Under the pieces are notes generated by a model. The model saw only the letters and a program-made list of their open reading frames with translations, was not told where the DNA came from and did not search any database. From Portunus trituberculatus (taxonomy: Eukaryota > Arthropoda > Malacostraca > Decapoda > Portunidae), in contig NC_059303.1 of NCBI RefSeq assembly GCF_017591435.1, positions 9,655,360-9,719,359 of the forward strand: 64,000 nucleotides of DNA, in the 5' to 3' direction. Within the stretch, counting starts at the first letter, position 1; each line of letters begins with the position of its first letter. The position numbers and the translations under genes are program-made. Below are positions 1-12,666 of this stretch, piece by piece.

Positions 1-86
1 TTTGTGCGCATTGCTGTATATCAGGCGGCAAATGTTGCTTTTACTGTTTTGTTTGCAAATGCCTGTGCTCTTTATTGTTCTTTATG

Positions 87-90
<4 letters not shown>

Positions 91-163
<73 letters not shown>
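91..163. repeat. (GT)n microsatellite
   Basis: 73 bp, uninterrupted. Confidence 0.98.
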
Positions 164-164
<1 letters not shown>

Positions 165-291
165 CGCCTCATCTCCATGTGGTGGTGGGTCGGCAGTGGA
201 TTTCCGCGCTGCTGCAGCTGATGGATGAACTGTCAGCGGCCCAATCCCGGCCTGGAGGCTCACCCCTAAGAAGAAAAGGAGGGGTCCGTGC

Positions 292-1170
292 CGCCATCCT
301 CCCACCCTCTCCCTTCCTCTCCCTCCTTTACTCTCTCTATCCCTCCCTTTCTCTCTTCCCTCTCTCCCTCCCTGATTCCCTCCGTAGCTCCCTCTCTCCT
401 TCCCTGTTGTCTCTCTTTCTCTCCCACCCTCCTCCTCTCCTGCCTTCACTCCCTCTTCCCTTCCTCCTTTCCTTCCTTCCTTCCTCTCACTCTTTCATCG
501 TACGTATTTTCTATTTTTCGTCTCTCGTGCCTCCTCCATTCCTCTCTTTCTTTCTTCCATTCTCCTATTTTCTCTTTCCTCCACTTTAAATTTTCTTCCC
601 CAGCCTCGATACCTCCTTGATCTTTTCCTGCTCCCTATCTCTCATATTTTGATCATTTCCTCTTGGTTTCTCTCTTCAATTTTTACTTGCTCTCTTTTGT
701 GGTTTTCAAGTTTATATTCTCATTTTATTTATTTCCATGGCCTCGTTTTCTGTTCTTATCCCTTCGCTTCTTTCTCATGTAGAGGAATATGTTATCAGTG
801 TCTTTTATTCTTATTTTTGTCTTTTGATTTAGATTTGCTGGCATATTTTTTTTTTCATAGACGCGTATTATTTTTTCCCTGTGCTTCCTTTTTTTTTTTT
901 TTTCTTTTATTCCTTTTTATTTTACCTTTGAATTTTCTGCGTTGTTCTTTTTATCGCATCATTTCATGTTTTCCCTCCCATTTCCTTTATCTCCTCCCTT
1001 CCAGGACTCTCGTTCCTTTCACTGCTGTTCCCTTCCACTTCTATTCTCTTCCTTCCCTCTTTCTCTTTTTCTTTATCCCTTGATCTCTTTCCTTTAATCT
1101 CCCTCGCACACTATTATCGCCATTCCTTGTGTCTCTTTTCTCTTCCTCGCTTTTCTTTTCATCGATTTTC
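292..1170. repeat. Pyrimidine-rich block
   Basis: About 880 bp of C/T-dominated plus strand, first CCTCCC-rich and then T-rich, with a (CTTC)n run near 455-487. Open frames here follow from the scarcity of purines. Confidence 0.85.
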
Positions 1171-1220
1171 TTGATTTTTGATATATGCAATTAAGAACTG
1201 CAGAAGATAAGAGAGATTAT

Positions 1221-1223
<3 letters not shown>

Positions 1224-1287
<64 letters not shown>
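1224..1287. repeat. (GA)n microsatellite
   Basis: 64 bp, pure. Confidence 0.98.
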
Positions 1288-1290
<3 letters not shown>

Positions 1291-2621
1291 TTATAGCTAA
1301 GGAATATGATGAAAGGCAGATTTTTCTTCCTTTTTCAAAGTATTTTTAATATTGTTATTGTGTTAACCTCAAAGTACCTGCATTTGATTCCGTGCTAAGT
1401 GCATTGCTTACCTTATCACGTCTAAGTCGTGATTTACTGGCCAATGCTTGGTGTTAGAATGGAAGATATTGCGGATCTGAAAATATTCCTTCACCTGTCT
1501 GTCTGTAGCAGCCCACCAAGGAGAATCGTGCGATCCAGTGCGAGATCATGACCTGACTTCTAAGAACTCTGACGTATTGACCTTGTAGTCATGCTATTCA
1601 TCATAGTTGCTGAAATGAATGTACATGCCTTGAACAACGTTACTCCTACACATCCTGGGTGGAGGTCCTTGTGTGACGCCCCTTGGGGAAATTCTCGTTT
1701 AACTGATATCTTGTAAGGGCAGTTAGTAGCAATGTTTGGAGCCATTAGCAGGTTTGTTGCAGCTACATACTTATCAACTTTCATAAACCTTACAGGTAAT
1801 ATTGGGTGATTTATTATCCTTCGAGCTTTCAGTAACTCATTCTTCACTGATAACTTTCAATATGCAATTTCAAATCAGAAAAACGAAAAATAGCAAAAGA
1901 CGTGGATTTTAGTATAGATCATCGAGGATCAGGCAAGAGGTAAATTAAGGAAGAAGTCTCGTGTTATCGCCACGACCACAACCTGCTCCCCATACACCGT
2001 GCCACACGCACCTGCCACCTTGCTGGGGATGAGGAGTCCAAGAACCACTCGGACGCCTCAACACTCGCATCCCCGTCCGTCTCCATTACTGTCCAGACGA
2101 AGATAAACACTCGATTCATCACTCCTTCCGTCACGACCCTCGGCCAGCACACGCCGCCTCGCCCTCTGCTTATCACCGCACATTAGTCATCGTCGCCGCG
2201 GCCCCACCGAGAGAGTCACATTCGATCACAATAGCCACCTGACGCGCCCGAGAGAGGGATGAAAGACCGACATGTGTAATAATGGACTACTTTTACTTTT
2301 CCCTTCAGTACACCCACACTGTGATTTCTTGTATTTTTACGTAACATTTTTTCTGGTCCGTTTGATAAGAGTATGTCATTTTTCTTGTACTTGTTATACG
2401 TGTAATTGTTATTCAAGAGGTTTCTCTGCGACATTTTTTTTACGAGTTTCTGTTAGAGTGAGAAAATTAATCAGTTTTACGTTTTTTTCTCCGTCTGTCT
2501 CTCCCAGGAACACTTTAGTTAATTTATCTATATCAGTCAGCAGCCTCCTAACAAGACCGGGGCTGCCATCTCCTCTCTTCATCTTTCTTGTTCTCTCTCC
2601 ATCCTCCTCTACCTCCTCCTC

Positions 2622-2623
<2 letters not shown>
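1288..2623. other. Unique sequence
   Basis: AT-moderate to 1930, then a GC-rich island (1964-2270) open in several frames without a recognisable product. A minus-strand frame of 95 codons (1560-1847) has no homologue that I know. Confidence 0.6.
1412..1476 (-). CDS. Possible internal exon on the minus strand
   Basis: Minus-strand signals are a GGAATATTTTCAG acceptor and an AAG|GTAAGC donor. Only one frame is open: 21 codons plus two bases, starting IRNIFHSNTKHWPVNHDLDV. The peptide is protein-like but not recognised and the acceptor tract is short. It could belong to a minus-strand gene with the 46-47 kb exons, but nothing links them directly. Confidence 0.12.
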
Positions 2624-2705
<82 letters not shown>

Positions 2706-2714
2706 ACGTACGTA
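2624..2714. repeat. (CA)n then (CGTA)3
   Basis: 80 bp of CA ending in a short ACGT-type tetranucleotide run. Confidence 0.97.
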
Positions 2715-2806
2715 AGCCACCTCATACCCCGGGTCCTCCTACCGTTCTATAACTGGCCCTCGGGGTGTATTTTTCACCTTGGAGTCCTCCCGGCAGCGTC
2801 TTGCGG

Positions 2807-2816
2807 TCATTAATCA
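2807..2816 (-). promoter_or_regulatory. TGATTAATGA Hox/Exd-type site
   Basis: Exact 10-mer on the minus strand, inside a GC-rich island between (CA)n and (GA)n tracts. TGATTAAT is the published consensus for Extradenticle/PBX with Deformed/Sex-combs-reduced class Hox proteins. Confidence 0.3.
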
Positions 2817-2892
2817 AGCGTCCTTTATAGCCTGAGCCGCCACAGTGAGCCAGGCAGTCAGGTGAGGCTCCCGATGCCGTCCCAACAGGTGT

Positions 2893-2913
2893 GGATGGCG
2901 AAAGTAAACAAGA

Positions 2914-2974
<61 letters not shown>

Positions 2975-3010
2975 TTTTCTTAAAGGATGGCGAGAGTAAA
3001 CAAGACTAAG
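2893..3010. repeat. Duplicated 26-mer flanking (GA)n
   Basis: 2893-2918 and 2985-3010 are the same 26 bp with two mismatches. The (GA)n tract 2917-2972 lies between them. Period 92 bp. Confidence 0.9.
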
Positions 3011-3696
3011 TAAGAAAGGAAAAGAGAGGGAGAAAGAGAAAGGCTTTGTGATAAATGCATCAAATTGTTTACGTTATTTAAGGGTTGAGACTGTAAAAGT
3101 AGGTTAGGTTAAGTATATTTACATAATGATTAAATTTGAACCATTCTTTCTCTCGCTGTGGATGAAATTTCACATAAATTCTGTACCCAAATACTTCAGG
3201 CATCTTTTATTTATTTATATTTTTTTCGTGTCGGTGAGAGTTCAGCTTTCAATCCACTTACTTAACACTGCTTCTTTGACTTTTTCCTCCCTCATTCCCT
3301 TCCTTCTTTTCCTCCCATGAATACTCACAATCCTAAACCATCTTCCTGCATCGTCTCTTGCTCTCATCACCATCCTTTCCCCTTCTCTTTTAGCTATGTC
3401 CCCTTCCCTACATCTCCTTTACTACCCATCCCATTCCTCCCTTTCTTTTTTAGCTCTTCACAACAGCCTATCCTCTTCCTCCCATCCCCTCGCTTTCCTG
3501 CACCATTTTCCTCCATTCTGAAACACTGAGGGTCGCTTCACCTGGCAGCAAACCTTCCACCCCAATGCGGCAGAGTGTAAAGGTGAACGCGGCCCAGGTG
3601 TTAGCGTGGGAGGGAATGGAATTGGAGTGAGTGGGTGTGAGGGGCGAGGAGATGCAAGTGTCAAAATAAAAGTAAAATAATAAATACGGAGCCTGT

Positions 3697-3698
<2 letters not shown>
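3011..3698. other. Unique sequence
   Basis: AT-rich, then pyrimidine-rich at 3280-3520. TAGGTTAGGTTA at 3102-3113 is only two telomere-like units. No gene seen. Confidence 0.6.
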
Positions 3699-3774
<76 letters not shown>

Positions 3775-3812
3775 TAAAATATATGAATCTTAACATCCTA
3801 GTCATGGTGTAC

Positions 3813-3901
<89 letters not shown>

Positions 3902-3936
3902 AAAATATATAAATCTTAACATCCTAGTCATGGTTG

Positions 3937-4000
<64 letters not shown>
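3699..4000. repeat. Triple (GA)n array with duplicated spacer
   Basis: GA tracts 3699-3773, 3817-3898 and 3940-4000 are separated by two near-identical spacers (3773-3814 and 3898-3941) sharing AATCTTAACATCCTAGTCAT. The repeat unit is therefore spacer plus tract, about 125 bp. Confidence 0.95.
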
Positions 4001-4003
<3 letters not shown>

Positions 4004-4127
4004 GCCGGGTCCACATTCTCTCTGCAGGATTAGAAAGCATCCCGGTGACTGGATAGTGCCAAATTTAGGGAGGGCGGGAGGGACCACGCTGATTTGGGGA
4101 AATTGTTCGTGTGTGTCAGGGGAAAGG

Positions 4128-4130
<3 letters not shown>

Positions 4131-4171
<41 letters not shown>
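4131..4171. repeat. (GT)n microsatellite
   Basis: 41 bp. Confidence 0.97.
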
Positions 4172-4173
<2 letters not shown>

Positions 4174-6039
4174 AGAAAATTTTACTTTATTTTTCTATTA
4201 TTTCTAAGTGGAAATCTTTACTTTATATTTAACATTTAACTTTTATTTATTCATTGTATTATTTTACGTTCAGTCTCTTTGCCAAATCAAGCTGCAGGTA
4301 CAGTATGTCTTCACACTATATTCAATTCACACTGCTTCCTTTCATTTCCATTATTTTGCATACAACATCTTTCTCCACCTGATTAATTTACTCCAGCCGC
4401 TGGTCTCACTTGTGTCTTCTCTCTGTTCCTCTCACTCTCCATCATCCTCTGTCCTGCTCGTCCACCTTTTCCTCCTCCCCGGCGTGACGCATTGCTCTCT
4501 TGTCAAGTACTTGCTCTGAGGATTATACAATTTATCTCTGTAACAATGACAAACGGAGGCGATGGGTCACGAGAGGCACAAGACCCTCCTCAGGGCGACC
4601 CACCAGCAGGGGCGGGACGATAGGGTTTTCGGTTCTATGGACGGAGAGGCTGCGGGCGTCTCCCTCTGCTCGCCCAGTGAATCCTCATGACAAACCATCA
4701 TCAAGAATGTAAACTGTATTTATCTTTCACGAGCCCCGGCGTGAGGTATTTATTCTCCCTGGCTCCCTGACTTGACTTCTGGAGATGTTGTGGAGTGTTT
4801 GGTGTGGGCGCCGCTGCTGCTGGAAGCTCTCACTGCATTTATTATTATTATTTTTTATTGTTTATTTTTGGAGGCTTGGCAGACTATGTGAGGTTAACTT
4901 CTCGACATCTGATGACTATATCACTTTTTTTTATGTAATAGTGAAAAGCTGGATAAGGGCAACAGGAGTAAAAATTGCCCACTTTGAATGACAGTTGTAC
5001 TATAATTAGGTAGCTTGATTTGACTGTGTTGTAGGGAAAAAGTAGAAAATAAAACTGGATCTCACGTTTTGTCGTTAGTGGCTTTCAAAAATGATACTTT
5101 TGATTTATGATAGACAGTAGTGTTATGTTGAAGCTGTTACAATCCAAAGGAAAAAATGTAGCTTGCTTAATCACTGCTTCTTAAAACCTGAATGAAGAGA
5201 AATTGTTATTGGGTTTGCCAGTTTAGTTCATGAGGTGTCTGGATACCGAATACCATAAACATTTCGGGAAAAAAAGAAACAGAATCGGCGAGTGTTTTAT
5301 GGCAGAAAGAACGAGCTCTTGGTGACGCAGTTTATGGACGGAGTATGAAATGTGTATACCGCTGGTATTTTTTCCCGCCACAGTGAGTTATGTATGATTT
5401 ATTTTGTGTATTTACTGTGAGAAATTCATTTACTATACAATGGTACGGTTAACCCCTTCATTGGTCGGTGTTCTGTAACTTTAATCCTTTATTTTTATTA
5501 CAACTTTTCGGGTTTTTTTTTTAGCTAAGGTATGTTCAATAAATCTGTAGCCTAGACAATGCAAAATTCATCCTATATTCTCTTATTACTCTATCTGTTC
5601 ATGTGATCCATAAATATTTTTGTTTATTTCAGGTCTTAATGCTATCAAAAGACAACCACACCAGATAAACATTCAAGTCCATATTTTTTAGAGTTTAATC
5701 AAATTCACCACAAAAGCTTTGCATGTTTTTTTTTCTCATGAATTGAATATTACCTTTACATTTTCAATTAAGGTTTCTGTTCCTGTTTACTAACGAGAAT
5801 CTTCTATCGATACCTGTTTTCCACCAAAAGTTTCCCATTAACACACCTCAAATTTTCCATCGATTTGAAGAGGGAAAGTAGTACGTGTCACAAAGACCTC
5901 GAGGATTAGTCTTCTTTTCTGGGGATCATTAGTGTTTAGGGGAATGTTAAGGGCAGTCACAAACGTCAGGTGTAGGCCTCCCCCCTCGGCGACGCGCTGG
6001 GAGACGCTAATGATGGTGCGGTATGGAAGCTGCGGTGAC
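4172..6039. other. Unique sequence
   Basis: AT-rich with a GC-rich island at 4540-4770. From 4990 to 5900 it is AT-rich and featureless. Confidence 0.6.
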
Positions 6040-6500
6040 GGTGTGTATGGGAGGAGGAGGAGTAGTAGGTGAAGGAAGAGGAAGAACAGACGTCTGAAGA
6101 GGATGATGATGAGGTGGAGGAGTAGTAGGAGTAGGAGTAGGAGAAGGAAGAGGTGAGGAAATGGTGAAGGGAGAAGAGAAGAGAGATAATAAATAAACGT
6201 TAGAAAATTATGAAGATGGGGACAAGGAGGAAGAAGGGAAAAATATGCTGAAAATTTGAAAGGGAATAAAAGGAGGAGGAGGAGGAGGAGGAAGAGGAAG
6301 AGTGGGTGGAAGAGGAGGAGGAGGAGGAGGAGGAGGAGGAGGAGGAGGAGGAGGAGGAGGAGGAGGAGGAGGAGGAGGAGGAGGAGGAGGGAGAAGATGA
6401 AAGACACATAAAAAGAAGACGATGAAGATTGGGACAAAGAAGATGAAGAAGAAGAAGGGGAGGAGGAGAAGAAGGAGGAGAGAGAGAGGAAAAGAACATA
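6040..6500. repeat. Purine-rich (GGA)n block
   Basis: Imperfect GGA/GAA sequence with a pure core of about 80 bp at 6311-6391. The complementary strand reads as poly-Leu, poly-Ser or poly-Pro in different frames. Confidence 0.95.
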
Positions 6501-6801
6501 CGTCAGAAGATGGTGAAAACGGACGAGGAAGAAAAGGAGAAGAAAAGTAGAATAACACGATACCGAGGAACAAGATACGAGAGAACGTCTATTTCACACT
6601 ATCAATGTTTTAAGACTTGGCACTTCACAAAATACAAAGCGACACGATGGAAACACCCAATAAAATACAAGACAGGCTATTTTCACAGGTAAAAATGACA
6701 TTAAACACGATTTGCAGAACGAAATGTGACTCAGAAATGGGATACGAAAAGTGAACGAAAAAAAAGGAGCTCATTGGAATTACGTTAAGGTCGAGAGGTG
6801 A

Positions 6802-6870
6802 AGGAGGAGGAGGAGGAGGAGGAGGAGGAGAAGGAGGAGAAGGAGGAGGAGGAGGAGGAGGTTGAGGAGG
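6802..6870. repeat. (GGA)n microsatellite
   Basis: Imperfect, with GAA variants; 40 bp before a (GT)n tract. Confidence 0.95.
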
Positions 6871-6910
6871 TAGTGAAGAGACTGAGGGAACAGGGAGGGT
6901 CTGGCTGGCT

Positions 6911-6912
<2 letters not shown>

Positions 6913-6961
<49 letters not shown>
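6913..6961. repeat. (GT)n microsatellite
   Basis: 49 bp, pure. Confidence 0.97.
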
Positions 6962-6963
<2 letters not shown>

Positions 6964-7323
6964 AGAAGGTGGAAGGAAGGAGGCAAGCTGCTCGTGTATT
7001 TGTCGCCTTGTCAATACCACGTGAGGGACTTAAATTGAGATCGACCATTGGCAGAGACTTACCACCACCACCACCACTACCATCGTCTTCAAAGTAAACG
7101 AGGACAAAAACTCTTCATTTTATTCAATCCATCGTGATCCAACTTATTCCAACCGAACCAAATCTTACGTATACCTAACTAAAGTATATTTCACCTAGAC
7201 GAACTATGACTTTTGTTTTTCCCTTCTTAGACTGATTGTGTGTTAAGTTGAATATGCTATAAGATATTTTCTTCTTTTCATCACCACACTATTTCCTTTT
7301 TCTCCTTTTCTTCCTTTCGTGAC

Positions 7324-7394
7324 CCTCCTCCTCCTCCTCCTCCTCCTCCTCCTCCTCCTCCTCCTCCTCCTCCTCCTCCTCCTCCTCCTCCTCA
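7324..7394. repeat. (CTC)n microsatellite
   Basis: 71 bp, pure. Confidence 0.97.
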
Positions 7395-8780
7395 CACTCT
7401 TCCACACACACGTAGTAATTTATTTCACGTCTGGATGTGACAAGTGAAGTGACGGGCTGCGAGGTAATTCTTCATTCTCCTCTACACTTCTCTTGTTGTT
7501 GTCGCCGTTGTTGTGTTGCTGCCCTCACACACCCGTTTTTTTCTTGTTATTTCTACTCTTTCCTATTTTTATAACTTATGGTCTGTTTCCTCAAGATGTA
7601 TGTAAGGCGATACTTTGCTGAGAATCTTGAAAGTGATACCTTGATTACGTGGTTGTGCCAAATGTAGGGTATTTATTTATTTGTTTATTTTTTTTTATGT
7701 TTGTACAATTTTACAGTATCTGAAATTCTTAACATTTGTATTTTTTATCGTTTCCTCTTTATCTATTTATGAAATTTATTTGTAATGAATTTTTTTATAA
7801 TCTTTTCGCTACGATATGCACTGATTGATACTGAAAACTCTGTGCAAAATCTTAAGAAACACCCACCAATAGGAAAAAAAGTAAATCGATTCAATGTTGA
7901 GAGGTTTGCTCTAGAATAATAAAGAAAAGATAATGAACCTTGAAGTAGTGTGTGACTAAGGAACAATGCACCAAACAGTAGTAACAAGTTAGTTAAGGAG
8001 GGAAGTTTCTCGTTTCAGATTTAAACTTGACTTTTTTCATCCTTCTGTTTCGCCAACCGACCTGTTTGGCGGATTATTCTTACCCCATGAATTCAATTAC
8101 CTCTAAATGCACATTCTCCACCTGCAACTCTTCTTAGTCCCCGGCAAGCGACGCCTCCCCCCGCCCGTTGCTAATGGTTGTAGAAATGAGGGTTGTGGGG
8201 AAGGTGGGGGCGTGGCTTGGCAGAAAGGGTGACCTAGACATGGGATGGGGATATTGTAACCTGAGGGAGGAGGCAGCGTGGTCAGAGAGGGGGCAAGGCC
8301 TGGGGGGCAGCGCGGTTAGGGGAGGCGTGTCCTGGAGGGCGGGGTAATTGTGTGGCAGATAGCACGGCCACCCCGGCGGGTTATTTATGGCCGGGTCGTC
8401 CTCTTCCTGATACACATCTCGCCCCTATCATGTTGTATCATAATATTTATAAGAAGATTTATCATCCGCCGAGACACAGGTAATAGAGATAAATTATGAA
8501 TTCACTCCGCAATGGAACCAATATCTAATTTTTTCCTCAGAAGCAATTCCGGACAATTTTCGCTAAGGAAATACTGTTTAATAATGACTAATGGACAGGG
8601 TTAAAAAAGCAGACTACCTTGCTGTTTCTCTCATTAGAAAATGTAATCTGGAAAAAAACACCTGAATCCCAACAGTGGACCCTGAATTTTTCGTGGGATT
8701 TCCTTGGAGAACATTAATAAGTCTTACAGCATTAGGTAAGCATGTTCGCTGCTCCTGTCACCGGGTGTTACGTAAGTCAT

Positions 8781-8781
<1 letters not shown>
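7395..8781. other. Unique sequence with CpG-rich island
   Basis: Island at 8120-8420 contains TTATTTATGGCC, a Caudal/Hox-like motif. A strong acceptor at 8540 is followed by only 16 open codons (KQFRTIFAKEILFNND). No gene called. Confidence 0.5.

Positions 8782-8817
<36 letters not shown>
8782..8817. repeat. (GT)n microsatellite
   Basis: 36 bp. Confidence 0.97.
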
Positions 8818-8820
<3 letters not shown>

Positions 8821-8956
8821 GCGAGTGACTACAGTTACATCAACAGGAGTGCCATCCCTTTCATAACAGCGGAAGGTGCACGAGTGTCTGTGTGGGGAGG
8901 GCGAAAGGGGCTAAATTAACAGCAGCACTATCCCTTCCCTTCCTAACATGGCTGTG

Positions 8957-8957
<1 letters not shown>

Positions 8958-9023
<66 letters not shown>
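8958..9023. repeat. (GT)n microsatellite
   Basis: 66 bp. Confidence 0.97.
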
Positions 9024-9024
<1 letters not shown>

Positions 9025-9236
9025 CGTGTCGCCCTAAAGCAGCAATACAACTCTAAGGGCTTGCTTTGCCGCGCACGGTTTTACTAGTCTCGGTGCTTCA
9101 GCAAATGGTAACGGATATGAAGTATCTTTCGTTGCCGTATGTTGACTGCTCGTTATTAGAGTCATATTTTGATACTGTTAAATGAAACGAAACCTCTTAC
9201 CTTAAAAAAAAAAATAAATAAATAAACGTTAACATG

Positions 9237-10674
<1,438 letters not shown>

Positions 10675-10676
10675 AG

Positions 10677-10716
<40 letters not shown>

Positions 10717-10752
10717 AGTAGTAGTAGTAATAATGATAATGATAAATAACAG

Positions 10753-10848
<96 letters not shown>
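10675..10848. repeat. (GAT)n-(GTA)n-(CTA)n compound
   Basis: GAT to 10716, GTA/ATA to about 10745, then pure CTA 10753-10848. Confidence 0.96.
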
Positions 10849-11683
10849 TTATAAATTTCTTTCTACGCATCAGTATCATCAACAACTCTCATCCGTTCAT
10901 TCCACACTCAATCGTATTTCCATCCACTTGCTAAACTACTAACCTACCAGACAACACATTCCCCCACTTGCCCCGCCGACAAGTATAGCTACATCTAGAA
11001 TGCCACTCTCGCAGCAAGCCGTTCCCAAAGGAGTTATTATTGCAGGGCCTGAATTCTAAACGTTTTTGTTCGCGCTACAACAAGAAAAAGCTGCGGTATT
11101 ATGCATATTGTGTTATTGGCCTTTGGGGTAAGCTTGCGTGATGACTCGTCTCAAAGTGTTTATATTTTTTTTTTTCAGTGTAGAACAAAGGTGCACGCTT
11201 GGTTGTTTAGTAAAGAGTAGTGGAACTGTAATCCATCTTACAGGAATGCTTCGTACATTAAGTAATAGTATGTAAGACTTATTTCTAGTTTCTGAGTTCG
11301 GTGTAGTTTTTTTTCTGCTAAGTATTAGGAAGGCTTAACTTTTATCAACTAATCTGTCAGGCAATATTGAAAAAGATTGGAGAATAAATGTTATATGATT
11401 ACCTCCATCAAACGCAAGTACTTGATTTCCTTGAGTTTTTCCAAGGTTTATTCTTGTTAGCCTGAAGGAAGGTCTCGTTATCACGCAAGGTGGTTTAGAA
11501 AAAAAAAATTAAGGTAATTCTATAATGCTTAGTTTAGAAGAAATTCAGTGTATTCTCTCTATGGTAGATTTATTAAGAACGGCTGTTTTATCTCCATCTG
11601 TTTATTATATTATACGGTAGAGTGAATAATGCTATGCTCTTTCACGAGGAACAAGTACTTGACCTCCATTAGTAGCGAACACA

Positions 11684-11738
11684 ACCACCACCACCACCAC
11701 CACCGCCACCACCACCACCACCACCACCACCACCACCA
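11684..11738. repeat. (CCA)n microsatellite
   Basis: 55 bp with one CGC interruption. Confidence 0.96.
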
Positions 11739-11805
11739 GTAACAACCACCAACAAGGACAAGACTTGGGAGCTTCACCAGGGGGCACAAGCATGGCAGAA
11801 ACACA

Positions 11806-11815
11806 TCATTAATCA
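11806..11815 (-). promoter_or_regulatory. TGATTAATGA Hox/Exd-type site
   Basis: Exact 10-mer on the minus strand, about 70 bp after the (CCA)n tract at 11684-11738. Confidence 0.25.
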
Positions 11816-12313
11816 ACCAAGGCATCCCAGCTCCTCCCTCCTGCTTCCCTCCCTCCTTCATTCCTTTACCCACTAGCAGTTCCTCTCTCCCTCACAGCCT
11901 TTCTCATCAGGGGTGTGTTGTAATACAGGACATTGGTAACTTACACACTTATCAGGGTAGATCTTAAGGCATCTCAGGTCATGTTAGGGTTTCAGTATTG
12001 TCTTTCCTCCTCTTCCCCACATAAGTAGGTTCGTGTGTATCATTATGCTCATACACGCACACACTGACTCCTCTTGTGATGGACTGCACGACCGTTAGGA
12101 CAGGAACATGTGTACACGGACTTCAGGTAAACTTTCCTACAATAGAGATTTCTGGAAATTCACACGAGCATGCTGTAGTATTAGAAGGCTTGGGTACTTA
12201 CACGCGATGGCTTTTTTTCTTTTTTCTTTGCTATTATTATTTATTCGCTTCATTTTACACGCACACTATCAAGGACATGCTTTCACGCGAGCACGCACAC
12301 CAGAAATGGATTG

Positions 12314-12437
<124 letters not shown>

Positions 12438-12612
12438 GAATCGACAGCTTAGTTGGCTACGAGAAGAAATCCTTGAGTTCCATCTCTTTGGTATTCGAGA
12501 CAGTCCCTTAAAGACGGCTGCCTGACCTCCCCTCGACCTCGTGTTCCCGGCTCCGTCTGTCTTGGGTCGACGAGGCGGCGTCTCGTGGACCTTCTCTTGG
12601 TTTTTGTTGTGC

Positions 12613-12613
<1 letters not shown>

Positions 12614-12664
<51 letters not shown>
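12614..12664. repeat. (GA)n microsatellite
   Basis: 51 bp. Confidence 0.97.

Positions 12665-12666
<2 letters not shown>

Noticed and set aside
3102..3113. TAGGTTAGGTTA, telomere-like (TTAGG)
   Set aside because: Only two units in unique sequence; no array.
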